From Sisyra terminalis (taxonomy: Eukaryota > Arthropoda > Insecta > Neuroptera > Sisyridae): a stretch of DNA of 64,000 nucleotides. The position numbers and the translations under genes were made by a program. Positions within the stretch are counted from its first letter, which is position 1; each line of letters begins with the position of its first letter. This document shows positions 46,558 to 57,599 of the stretch, in pieces. The stretch spans positions 2,604,001-2,668,000 of the forward strand of contig OY292280.1 in assembly GCA_958496175.1 (NCBI GenBank), in the 5' to 3' direction. The notes below the pieces were generated by a model. That model was not told the DNA's origin. It ran no database searches and saw only the letters and a list, made by a program, of their open reading frames with translations.

Positions 46558-47091
46558 CGGGGGGAGAGATGCTCGTGAGAGAGCCGTAAATAAATGAATA
46601 TTTTATTCAATTCAAATATTATTGAAAATATGGCCGATATGTATTAAACATTTATCGCAATCGATATGAAAAGCTCGAGCTTTTTCGAAAAAAAACTGCA
46701 TCAATGAAAAAAACAAGCAGCCAATATAAATTAAACAAATATATTGGCAGGAATTTTCCGATCGTTTGCAATAGCTGGGTGGTAAATTAGTTAAATTACA
46801 TGGGAAGCTTTTAAGGGATGTGAGCTTTTTTGATTGAACTAGAATTTCTTGAAAGGAAAAAGTGGTTAAAATAAACAAATATTTGTAAAATCAATATGAG
46901 GGATTTGTGTAATAAAAAAAAAACGAGTCCCTCGTGAAAAAAGTGCATTTTTCCGTGTACTTCTGTTTACTGATGAGTGACGTGAATAAGAACTTAAGTG
47001 GGGGAGTAAATGCTAGTTAGCACCCCATCGGCACTGGCATCACACCCCCGTCAATGATATTGAGACGGACAAATCCCAATGACGTACAAAT

Positions 47092-47113
47092 AGACAGACA
47101 GACAGACAGACAG
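47092..47113 (+). repeat. (AGAC)n microsatellite
   Basis: Five and a half perfect AGAC units. Confidence 0.95.
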
Positions 47114-47802
47114 TGGTTGTTCTGCGAGGAAGAAAATAAAAGAACGTGCCAGTCGCATCCTACCCCCTAGTCCACCCTTAAAAGAAATCACGCTTTAAAA
47201 AACCATTTTAAAAAGATAGGCGCACGAAAAGAAACACGAGGGGTTGGCGAATATGACGATTGGGATGCCAAAATGCGGAGTGCAATTCCCGAAGAGACGA
47301 GATACTCATCCCCATTGCAAACACCACCCCAATTAAAGGGGATGATGAATGTTTTTATTTTTCTGTCTTACGCTCTCGCGCTTGTCTTAAATCAAACGCA
47401 ACCCTTGTTTGTAAAAAACTTGCACTCGAAACCAATTTGGAATTTTTTCCACAAGCAATATGCATAAAAGCCCGGTTTTCCTTTGGCTATATACGAACTA
47501 TTTTCAATCATCAACCCTTAACGGGTTTTCAATGATTTTGGTCAAATAGAAAAATTTATTTTAGTGATTACAAGAAACCCTTAGTTGGTTAGTCATAAAA
47601 CCCCTTAAGTTATCCCAAAGTATATTAAAATAAAATACATTCACAAAAAAAAAGGATTTTTTTATATATATTATATTCTGTGAAGGGATGAATAGGGTAG
47701 AAATTTAAATTATGTGGGTATTTCTTTAAATTATGAAAAACATGTACTCTAAACATACTAACTGCATAAAATTTAGAAAATCAATGAAACGCTTTAGTTA
47801 AT

Positions 47803-47942
47803 TGGAGGCCAAGTGATTAAAGTGGCCACTCAAAAACTAGTCGTTTTACATACTAAGATCTTTTGCGACTCTAGTGTTAATAAAAATCCATAAATCGAGA
47901 AATATTGAAAATTTGCTCGATACGAGATTCAAAATCCAACAG
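47803..47942. repeat. SINE head (plus) joined to SINE body (minus)
   Basis: 47803-47845 is a plus-strand head (GGAGGCCAAGTGATTAAAG, CCACTCAAAAACTAG). 47867-47942 is a minus-strand body (TTGCGACTCTAGTGTTAA, AATCGAGAAATATTGAAAA, TTGCTCGATACGA). The two halves of the family therefore lie in opposite directions, either from two insertions or from an inversion. Confidence 0.65.
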
Positions 47943-48347
47943 AGAGTCTTATTAATTAATACACATTAATAATTCTCATTTTCTGGATACTAGAGTTTTT
48001 TCTAGTTTAGGATCACTATAGCAAGTTTATCACAAAAATGTGGTCTCAATATTTGTTATATTTAATTGCTCTACATGGATCAGTAGTATTGAGAGAATAT
48101 ATCTGGAATTAGTCAAAAAGATTACTAGTTGTCATTAGTAGTAGAGTTCTTTAGTTGGAGATTGCTGAAGAAAACAAAGCAAAAATATTTTTAGACGGTT
48201 GTAAGTTGAGATCATTTAATAATATCGTAAGGGTTGATTGAGGAATAGTTTGAAGAGTGAAAGTAAAGAAGGGGTAGCAAAATGATTTCTTTTACTGGTC
48301 AATATAGAAATGTAATCATGGAATATCTATATGGTTTAAGCTGTAGC

Positions 48348-49330
48348 TTTTTTTTTGGATTTTTTTTAAAATTAGCAATCAGTTAGTGCAAACTATGGGC
48401 TAAGGTGTGGTCTTGGCTGGAGCTCTTGAACTCCAAATGGCTTGATGAAGAAGTTCCCAGTGGAACATCTTCCTGCTATTTTGATGTCAGCTCATATGGA
48501 GTTCTTTTTGATTTCAGTCTTCTAATGGTTGAGTGCTTTTAAAGTGGTCCCATCAACGGATTTGTGTGGTCCATCAGTCTTATAAAGTGGGCTTCATTTC
48601 TTTGTTTGACCATTTCTGAGATCGGACATATGCGCAGGTCTTTATGCAGCATATTGTTGGTGACATACCATGGCACATCCGGGATCGCTCGTAAAATTTT
48701 TGACTGACATCTTTGGATCATTTTGGTGCTTGATTTGCTGGCACAAGCCCATAATTCAATCTCATAGCTCCATATCGGAACTATTATGGCCTAGTATAGG
48801 AGCAGTTTAAGTCCAAAGACATTATGGATTTCCTTCCCATAAGCCAGTATAGCTGTTTGAACCTCTGCTTGGTTTGGGTTCTCTTTTTTGCTATGTGGGT
48901 TCTCCAGGTAAGTCTTTTATTAAGGTAAAGTCCGAGATATTTCACCGAACTCGATTCTGAAATACCCAACCCCTTGACATAAACGGTGGGGCAGGTGCCT
49001 CTTCTGAGAGTGAAGTTGACCAGTTTTATTTTCCACTGGTCCGTCCAAGCTTCAATTAGGGCAATGTGGTGCTGGAGATGAGCTACTGCAACCACAGGAT
49101 CCTCATCGCTAGCCATTATGGCTATATCGTCAGCAAATGTCCCAATAAAGGTATTGGTGGTTGTTGGTAAATTGGCAGTGTACAGAAGGTAAAGAATGGG
49201 ACCTAGTACACTGCCTTGGGGAACTCCTGATTTGATTTGGCAATAGCTAGAAGTTTTGTCATTTACTTGTGTTCGGAATTGTCGGTTTTGCAGGTAAGAT
49301 GATAAAAGTTTGTGATATGTGGGCACATTA
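48348..49330 (-). pseudogene. Jockey-clade non-LTR retrotransposon, 5'-truncated, frameshifted
   Basis: On the minus strand a 180-codon frame (49326-48784) covers the second half of a Jockey-type reverse transcriptase: SSYLQNRQFRTQV, GVPQGSVLGP at residues 34-43, the catalytic FADD at 64-67, VKYLGLYLNKRLTWRTHI and QLYWLMGRKS. A frameshift near 48820 moves the reading to VPIWSYEIELWA (with one stop) and then to QSKILRAIPDVPWYVTNNML, the typical C-terminal block, ending at a stop at 48539. A T-run at 48348-48367 is probably the poly(A) tail read on the plus strand. The endonuclease, ORF1 and the first half of the reverse transcriptase are missing, as expected from 5' truncation during target-primed reverse transcription. 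Non-functional, but much fresher than the copy at 24.2 kb. Confidence 0.92.
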
Positions 49331-49368
49331 GTCGGTCTTTTATTAGACCTTCATCAGGCTTCTAAAAT
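49331..49368 (-). ncRNA. Truncated hammerhead motif, family HH-B
   Basis: On the minus strand: ATTTT-AGAA-GC, CTGATGA plus extra A, and stem II GGTCT/AGACC, as in 49484-49535. After the first GA of GAAA the sequence changes to that of the Jockey element. The last part of the core, stem III and the 3' side of stem I are therefore missing, and it cannot cleave. Confidence 0.75.
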
Positions 49369-49483
49369 CATACAAAAACTTGTACAGAATCCTTCAAACT
49401 TTGCTAATTGTTAAATTACCTTAATATGAAGTACACAACATTACACAACATACATTACAATTGTGTTACAAAGTGTTTGTATG

Positions 49484-49535
49484 ATTTTAGAAGCCTGATG
49501 AAGGTTTAATAAAAGACCGAAACATGTCGCAAAAT
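49484..49535 (+). ncRNA. Hammerhead ribozyme motif, family HH-B
   Basis: Stem I ATTTT/AAAAT plus inner GC/GC with an AGAA bulge; core CTGATGA plus an extra A; stem II GGTTT-AATAAA-AGACC (one T-G wobble); GAAA; stem III ACATGT, self-complementary; cleavage after the C of GTC, the triplet most common in natural hammerheads. The stems differ in sequence from HH-A while the core is the same, as expected for related ribozymes under structural constraint. Confidence 0.82.
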
Positions 49536-49599
49536 TAATAATTAGTGCATGGATCTACATCCTTTCTTGTCCACTATCCTACTAAAAATAAATAAAATT

Positions 49600-49720
49600 A
49601 AATAAGAATCATCAGTCCCGAAATCGTTAAATTCGCTGACAACGTGGTACTGAAAACAAAGTTAGAAAATGAACTACAAATGCTATTTGATCAATATTCG
49701 CTCAAGTATTAATTAATATT
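49600..49720 (+). pseudogene. Non-LTR reverse transcriptase scrap (FADN motif)
   Basis: One frame reads ISPEIVKFADNVVLKTKLEN and continues ELQMLFDQYS to a stop at about 49710. KFADDVVL followed by an acidic helix is the active-site block of CR1/RTE/Jockey-type reverse transcriptases; here the second catalytic aspartate is N. The block is also present inverted at 50228-50266. Confidence 0.6.
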
Positions 49721-49760
49721 GCTGGTATTTTTATACATGGTTATTATACCCAAATGATTC

Positions 49761-49843
49761 TCGGTCTTCCTAGACATAAGTCAGGCTTTCGATAAAGTTT
49801 GGCATGACAGTCTACTATACAAAACAAAAAGGTATATGCCCTA
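49761..49843 (+). pseudogene. Jockey-type reverse transcriptase scrap (SQAFDKVWH motif)
   Basis: The frame reads SVFLDISQAFDKVWHDSLLY and then KTKRYMP-stop. FLDxSQAFDxVWHxGLLYKL is the first catalytic aspartate block of Jockey-type reverse transcriptases, upstream of FADD. It is on the opposite strand from the large fragment at 48348-49330 and covers a part that fragment lacks. Confidence 0.8.
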
Positions 49844-50227
49844 GCGGGGGTTAAAAAAATCGATTATTTTTTTTTTACAAGTTCGGAATAGTTCTCTTCA
49901 GTTCTGAAAATCTCGACGTTCCTGATCCAAGCTTATACCAATAAAATTATGTAAAATATGGACACAACCAATTTAATATTAACATTAGCAGGTGTTAATC
50001 AGATTTTTGATTATTTTTTTTTCACTGTCTTATTAAAATACATTACCTAAATATCTTCACTAACAAAATAGTGAACTAAGCACAATAATTTAACGTTAAT
50101 GTATAACTATAATGTTAACATACATTGATTTTGTATTAAAAATAATTGAATTAAGTATTTTTTATATGCGTCCCATTAATTGTTACGATAGCAATTATTG
50201 ATTCAATGGCGATTTAAGCTTATTTTC

Positions 50228-50266
50228 TAACTTTGTTAACAGTACCACGTTGTCAGCGAATTTAAT
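50228..50266 (-). repeat. Inverted copy of the 49620-49665 block
   Basis: TTTGTTAACAGTACCACGTT and GTCAGCGAATTTA are the reverse complement, with minor changes, of the FADN-encoding piece at 49629-49670. Confidence 0.75.
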
Positions 50267-52329
50267 AACTACGTAATTTTCTTGATTTTAACGTGTATTT
50301 TCCTAATATTCCAAAGGAATTAGTAGATGATAAACAGTATTCTTATTTTTTTTTTATAGTCTTATGAAAATACAGTGCAAAATTATCTTCACTGTCAATA
50401 ATTGGAAATCAAAACGCTAATTAGATAAAAATTCGGAAAAAATTTATTTTTTGACTACCGGATGATGTCAGGGCAAAAAATAAGGAATACTAATAAAAAA
50501 AAATGACCAATTACAATTGATTTACCTAATGGAGAATATCGTATCTACGTAAAGGGATTAAAAGGGTGAAAGGGTTAAAAAAAATTTTGTGAAAATCTTA
50601 AATAAATTCTGAATAAAAAAGTAAGTAAAAAAATGAGGTAATGTTTACAAAAAGTACACTACTTCTTTATACCAATGGTTTATGATAATTTATTCGTTGA
50701 AGATCAATTCATCCCTTAAAATAGGTTTATGTTTACCTCAGATAAGGTACATAAACAACATATTGTTTTAATGGAAGAACATTAAAGCTGCAACTGTCAA
50801 TTTTATGCAGCACAAATGGCCTGCTTTTCCTGATTTGATTTTCCAGCAATAGGGTAAAATGTGTGAGTTGATAATCTCAATTTGGTTCACTTACCCTTAT
50901 CCTATTATCTTGAAATTTTGCTCAAATCGGTAGCGCGATGATGACAATACAAGAATGGGAACACCTTGAATTGAATCTGTGGTTAGGAAAATCAGGATTT
51001 GATGAAAATTATTATCGAAGTTCAATTAGTATGTTGTGTTCGAGTCCGAGGCAGTGTCCATCCCCTTACCCCCTATCGCTCCTTGGCTAAATGGGTGGCA
51101 AAAAATTTAATCAAACTTGAAATGGAAAAATTTGGAAAAGGTTATGGAGACTTTGAAATGAATAAATGGGAAATCAAAGGGAAAATTGGACAGGAATGGG
51201 AATGGGAGTGGGGGTTGGTTTTTTATTTGATTTGATTTTTTTTTTGGGGAAAAATCAACAGTCGTAGTGGATGTTAAAAATGAAATAACATAATAAAATT
51301 TAAACTAAACTACTGCATATTCGACACCCTGTCCCGCCACCACCCTCTTTTATGGTCCGTCATAGTAGGCCTGCATTGACCCCTTCTCATCCCTTAATCG
51401 TATATCCATGGCAACGAACAGTTGGAATAATGTGAACGAGAGAATTTACGGGTTCGATGGGGAAAACGCATCGTAAAATTTTCCCATTTTTTTTACAATG
51501 AAATTTTCGAAATTTACATTCCCGACGAAAGGGGTGGACGTTTCCAGCCATAAAATAAGAGCAGTTTTTTTTGTGAGGTAAGGGTGGACGGTTTTGTAAG
51601 ATGATGAATTATAAATGGGAACATCAATCTGGTGGTTCCTTGAGGAGTTGAGGCTGTTTTGATAGTAGGAGCTAGTTGGTCCTGAAGTATGCTGGAAGGA
51701 TCCGGGAGGGTGGTGGAGATGGACGACGACAATACAACTGTCATGGCAGCCAAAGCTTTGTTCAAGGGTTGGCCAGAAGAGGCAACGAGGGTTAGTTGAC
51801 ATGCACACTTGCATACATGCACAATGCATCCAAACTCCCCTCACCCATCACGTCCCACCTCAAATACATTGCACTGCTACAACCCCTAAATGCATTGCGT
51901 ACATGTCGACAATTCATGCTGGCCAACTAGATAAAATATAGCACGATATGTGGACGATTTTCATGGGCCATATTCACATTTCATGATAATATCAAATGAG
52001 CGATACACAATCAATACTTTTAGATAGAATCCAATAGAACACATTCTATCCACCCAACCCCACTTTCACCCCCCATTCACCCACACCTATCCCATTGCCC
52101 CATTCACCATCACCCCCTCCTCCCGTGACAGCCTATCAAATCCCCTATCCAATTTTCCATATAAAATAAATGCATTAGATATATAAAACGGGGTGTAAAA
52201 TATTTTTCCTGATGAAAATTCCAATTTATATTTCCAATTTAAATTACCACGCCTGTGACGTCATAAAAGCATTACTTTTTAAAAACACAAACCATCAATA
52301 TTGGTAAATTAAATATAATGAGCATTTTT
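50267..52329. other. No gene seen
   Basis: AT-rich, with a less AT-rich part at 51.3-52.2 kb containing runs of ACCCC/CACCCC. Two overlapping minus frames (51446-51844) have no domain-like pattern. Confidence 0.45.
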
Positions 52330-52572
52330 GCCAAATTTTGATTATTCAAATCGGCCTAAATTTGAGCCTAAGCTCTAACCCCGAGTTACGTATCGCAATC
52401 CTGTGCCACCATTCCTAAATGTTTCCAAAGTATAAACAGAAAACAAGAAAAAATCCTCGATGTAATGAAATTTTAACAAAACACTAAATTTGACATTATC
52501 ATTGGTAAAATTTTGATTATTTCAATTGGTCTAAATTTGATCCTAAGCTCTAACCCCGAGTTACGTATCACA
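52330..52572 (+). repeat. Direct repeat pair, about 70 bp each
   Basis: 52330-52397 and 52504-52572 share AAATTTTGATTATT, CTAAATTTGA.CCTAAG and CTCTAACCCCGAGTTACGTA, about 175 bp apart. Confidence 0.8.
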
Positions 52573-53079
52573 AATATTTAAAATTTAAACTTTTAACTAA
52601 TTGTCTTTCAAATTTCTTTATTTATTTCTCTTGCATTCTTCAAGTAATGGGAACATAGAACATGGCTATTTTTTTATATACTTTCTTAATTCGCTGGGGT
52701 TAGGATATTCTATCTCACGTAATTGTAAAAGAAATATAAATATAAAAGAGGCAATATTTGCTTGTAAATTTAGTAAAGGAGTATTTATATGAGTATAGTA
52801 TAATAATTAGATGATATCAACGTTGATACGTTGATTTTAATGTAGCAAATTCAACTTTCACCTTAGGGTTGCACAAAACTGAGTAATCTGTGGCCAAAAT
52901 TTTTAAACAAAATTGATTTTATTCTTAATAAAAAAGGGTTAATATTTACCCAAAACTTGACTACTTGGGTAAGAGTTGGGAAAATTTTAAAAGATTTAAA
53001 TAGGTTTCTTGTATAAATATGCACTTATCACTTGGCACTATAACAAGGCTATCATTTTAGTATTGGCAAATTATTGGAT

Positions 53080-53260
53080 ATATATCAACAAAGACAGAGA
53101 ACAAATATCGTAAAAACATTAGTGTGAGTGGAAACCAAAAATAGTAATCCTTATCTCAAATTTGAATAAGGTTGTCATTTGTTTCAACTGCCAATTCAAT
53201 TTCATTCAATTGATATATTTCAATGATGGCAGTAAATACTTCACGGGTAGCTACTACCAT
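53080..53260 (-). repeat. Dispersed repeat, minus copy of the 23.0/23.7-kb family
   Basis: Reverse-complement blocks of 23040-23280: GTTTCAACTGCCAATTCAAT, TTCATTCAATTGA, CAGTAAATACTTCACGG. Non-coding. Confidence 0.6.
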
Positions 53261-53969
53261 CACTATATTTGTTAGTAATTTGCACAAAATTTGAATTATT
53301 CTTAAAAATTACTTTATAAGAGTCCAGTAACCACTTACTAATCTACCGATATCTTCTATTGTTATCTTCACTATTTTTGAAAACTTTTATCGATTTTTGG
53401 TCATTTTTTTGTTGAGTCGCCTGGTCCATCTTTAACAGAAATCTACTACAATATTAAATTTAGAATAAACTCTAAGGTGTCAAAACTATTGAGATTATAC
53501 CATGAATAAGAAAAAAACACAGGAATATATCCATTCTTCCCATATTCTCTACAATTTCTGGAATTCATAATCATAAGAATAAGCAACGAATTGGTACTAA
53601 TAAAATTTTTATATAAAAAAAGTAAACAATAATTACTAGGTTTCATACAAAGTATGCTCATTTTTTTTTCGAAGAATTTGAGCTTTTAGGTGGGAGCTTT
53701 CGAAACAAAAAGTTTTCATTTGACCTTTTAACCATCGCAATCTTCAAGAAGTTCATAATTAATACGAAAATATCAAACTTAACAATTAAAAATTAAAATG
53801 AGTAAAGTTCAATAAATCAGAATGCTTTATCAAGCTTTAAAAACTTTATTTATATGAAATGAAGAAAGCTTTTGAAAAAATATTTATTGCAAGTGAAATA
53901 TTTTCATGCAAAAGTTTTTACTTGTAAGTAAAAGCAAACTTTATTCATTGACTTTTTAGGAGAAAAAAA

Positions 53970-54335
53970 AAGTAGAGCTTTAAAGCTTTACACATATCAA
54001 ATTTTGTAGATGAGTTTGAAAACAAAAATTATTGGTATAGATTCATTTGTTTAAAAAATTAAACTAGAACTTGAAATCGCTTTAAAGCTTTAAAGCTTTA
54101 CACATATCAAATTTTGTAGGTGAGCTTGAAAACAAAAATTGTTGGTATAGATTCATTTGCTTAAAAAATGATACTAGAACTTGAAGTCGTATGGAAATCT
54201 ATTGAATTTTTAGGAAAAAAAAAGTAGAGCTTTAAAGCTTTGCACATATCAAATTTTGTAGATGAGTTTGAAAACAAAAATTGTTGGTATAGATTCATTT
54301 GTTTAAAAAATTATACTAGCACTTGAAATCGTATG
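53970..54335 (+). repeat. Tandem repeat, three copies, period about 110-140 bp
   Basis: CACATATCAAATTTTGTAG recurs at 53991, 54101 and 54243. Each copy is preceded by GAGCTTTAAAGCTTT (or a close form) and followed by GAAAACAAAAATTGTTGGTA, TAGATTCATTTG and ACTTGAAATCGTATGG. Confidence 0.85.
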
Positions 54336-54719
54336 GAGCGAGGAACAGTGACAGAGCTTTAATGGCTAAATGGAAGCTTTAAGCTTTATGCATCAACCAT
54401 AACAAAATCGATCCCTCTAATGAGCGATTCATTGTGAAAACGATGTTTGAAAATGACCTTTGAGGGTCCGTTAGATAAATCTACAGATGTTATACCATTT
54501 TCCACTTACTCTCCAATATTACACCAAGAGCTTTCACATCAAGCTCGCTTGCTATTCTTTTCTATTTCTCGACACTTTTAAACATTCGTTTTCTACAATT
54601 TGCAAGTCGGAGCTTTTAATAATTTGTTTTAACAAATCCACTTTAAGTTGACTTTTGTATAGTTGTTCAGCAGCTTTAGAGCTTTTTAATGGTGGATTGT
54701 GAAAAAAAAGGTATTTATC

Positions 54720-57599
54720 TATCTATTATTATAAAGAGGACAGATTTAATTGTTTGTTTGCTTTGAATAGGCTCCGAAACTACTTGACCGATTTAAAAAA
54801 CTATTTCACTGTTGGGAAGCTACACTATTTCCGGTGAACATAGGCTATATTAAATTTTCAAAAAAGTTAGGGATCCATACTAAAACTCCAATAATGTAAC
54901 CCAAGGTCTGAAAAAATTACCAAAAAACATTCTTCCATCGCGTGCGCTGCGAAAACTATCGGTTATAAAACAAAATAATGTAGTACGATTTTGTAGAACA
55001 TATCATTATCTACAAAAAATAGAGCGACAGCATATGTCTAACTATTATAGTTATGTCACAATAAGTGTTTTTTTTTCATTTTAAAAAAATATATATAAAT
55101 GCCACCGCTATAAAAGCTCTTTTATTCATACTTTGGGATCAATCGTTATCAAAATAAATGACTTCATATTTTAGTTTGCTTCAATACCATTATATAACTT
55201 TTTGAGTTATTCAATTTGAACATTCCATTCGAAAGATATCACAAGTTTAAAAATGTAAGTTATTTGAAAAATGTCGCACGGTCACCGCTCGGTTAGACGG
55301 CACTATAGTAAAAAACGGAACATCCGACTTTAATGAAACTTGATATTAAGATACAACACAATTACCCACACACGTTAGACTACTTATCATTTCTTAAAAA
55401 TAATAAGGGCATGTATCCCTTACGTAAAAACTGAGGGATGAAAAAAAATATTTTACTTTAGACAGGCGAGTTATATATCATTGCTTAAAAATTTAAACAG
55501 ATAAATATATCTGCAAAAGGGTAAGTTAAGTTTATAAGTGAGCTTTAAGTTTTTTGGTTTTCACATATTGTAAACCTGAAAATCTGAAATAATTACATTA
55601 GTGAGCGAGTACCCTTTGAAATTCGGCAAACTAAAAGAAAATACCGACATTTTTACGGTAAGACATAATGATAAAAGAAATTTAAAATGCTCTTCTAGAG
55701 CAAAAGGCATACGCCAAATCGTGTTTGGTGAACTCGAGACTATCCAATATGGTTTAATTATATAGTTGAAGTTCATATATTTTAACGTTTATAGATACAT
55801 AATGGTTATACTTCATTATGGAAGAAACTGGGTTTCGTGTAATTGAACAAATTTCAATTTCGCGGTTATGTTGTACATTGTAATAGTGTAATAGTTTTTG
55901 GAAAAAAGATCGTTCGGGAATCGAAACAGTGAGATGGGATTCCTAATAATGTTCAAAAATCTAGATCCTTAACTTCTGTTATGTAAAAATTTTCAGATAC
56001 CACTACAAATAACTAGTTTGAAAAGAAAACATAATCTACACCTACGTTACGCAGACGAAGTTGCGGGGATCTGCTTGTTTGCTATATAGATATTTTGGTT
56101 ATAGGTTTTAAAAAATCGTGGCATTTTTTCGCAGCTTTTCAGCGAAAACATGTATTTGCAATCAAGTGAAATAATACGATTATGGTAATTTTGATTTTTT
56201 TTTTTGGTTTGAGGAAAATTGGTTGAAAATTAAAAAAAATGGGGGTTGGGGTTATGGGAAGGGATGGAATGGTGGGTGTTTTTCACTTTATTTTATTTTT
56301 TTTGGGATTTTGACGTGATGGATATGTAATTTAAGGCTAAGGGTGAATTTGACGTTGTAGGTTTGTGTTTGGCAAGGGATGGAGGGTGAATTTTTCTATG
56401 GTTCATATTAAAATCAAATAATTTGATTTTGGTGGTACAGACATACGCGAATGCGATGGAGGACTGATGGAAAAGCAATGTTTGTGTAAATGGGTAAAAT
56501 GGGAAAAAATTGCCACCCCCCGCCACCCGGCCCCATGCCATTGGGCTGTGTTGAGCTCTTCCTGTTTTCCTGTTTTCCCGTTTCCACATTTTGTTTTTCA
56601 GCCGACCAAAAATGTCGGCGTCATCCCTTTTCTCTATCAATGCTCATAATTCCCGATGCCGCGGACAAGTCGTTGTACTGCGACACCCATCACGGTACCC
56701 CCCGCCCGAACCACCCCTCTTCCCTTTGGCCGTCATGCACCCCACATTCCGAATGCATTCATAATGCAATTGTTAAAAATGCATGCCAAACTCGAATGGT
56801 TCTCTCTCTCAAACCAAACGCAAATATCAAAACTGGCAATTGCAAACCAGGCCAATGTGAGCAGGAACAAACGGGAGCGAAAGCTGCTATTCCATATGCT
56901 CGAAATGGTTCGTTATATTTTCGGGATGGAAAGTTTGAGGGATGCATTGCACATAGTGCGCGGATGCACTGGGGAAGAGTGCATTTTTGGATCGGCTGAA
57001 GGGTTCGTTTTGGGGCTTTGCATGGGGGAGCTTAATGGCCGCGACAGAGATAGTAGATGGGAAAACAAAGTCCAAAGCTCGGCGGGAAGGCTTTTTTGCG
57101 AGGCGACCGAACTGAAGTGAGATGGGACGACTGGAAATGATGCTAGCAGAAATGATCCACGTTCGATCTAAACAGAAATGCATATCGTCGGGTGCATTTA
57201 TATGGATAGGCGATATTGAGGGAATGGGAGGCCAATACGCCTCGTATGTGTTGCACCACAATGCATCGTATCCCTCATCAATAGGGGAAACAGGTAGTGG
57301 TTATATATTCTGAAAGCTCAGCCGGTTTCGACCACCCACACAAAACCGCTCCTGTCCACTAGAATGACGCCTATGTGCCGTATATGCCGAGCTTTCCATC
57401 TCCTGGAAAAGCTCCCATCCCCCGAGCTTTCACATAGGCCGTACAGGCATGTACAGGAACTGCAAGTAAATAAGGCTTATGTAAAACCGAGCTGGCATGT
57501 ACCTACTTTTCGATCAAAACCAAAATGGACCCTTAGTCGTACTTCTAAATGCAGAGCTAACGGGCGTTTACTAAGCGACTAAGCTTACATATAATAATT
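54720..57599. other. No gene supported; G+C-richer patch at 56.5-57.3 kb
   Basis: 54.72-56.45 kb is AT-rich. 56.5-57.3 kb has balanced composition and several long overlapping frames on both strands (up to 169 codons at 56490-56999). They overlap one another and show no domain pattern, so they look like a by-product of composition. An unrecognised exon cannot be excluded. 57.3-57.6 kb opens the AAGCTT-rich zone. Confidence 0.4.

Larger units (their letters stand above)
44256..47800. other. No gene seen; AAGCTT-motif clusters and simple repeats
   Basis: 45180-45370 and 46150-46850 are dense in GAGCTTTT/AAAGCTC (see findings). A (GA)n run lies at 46535-46557 and an (AGAC)n run at 47092-47113. 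Frames at 45382-45707 and 46228-46878 show no domain-like pattern. Confidence 0.5.

Noticed and set aside
46960..47000. CTGATGAGTGACGTGAATAAG as a further hammerhead core
   Set aside because: There is no GAAA after a closing helix and no stem I partner.
7980..47530. Frequent AACCCTTAA-type strings considered as telomere-like repeats
   Set aside because: They are single, scattered occurrences, not tandem, and do not match the common insect telomere repeat TTAGG.
56490..57261. Several frames of 115-169 codons on both strands
   Set aside because: They overlap each other in different frames over one balanced-composition patch, and none resembles a known domain. Kept only as an unresolved patch.
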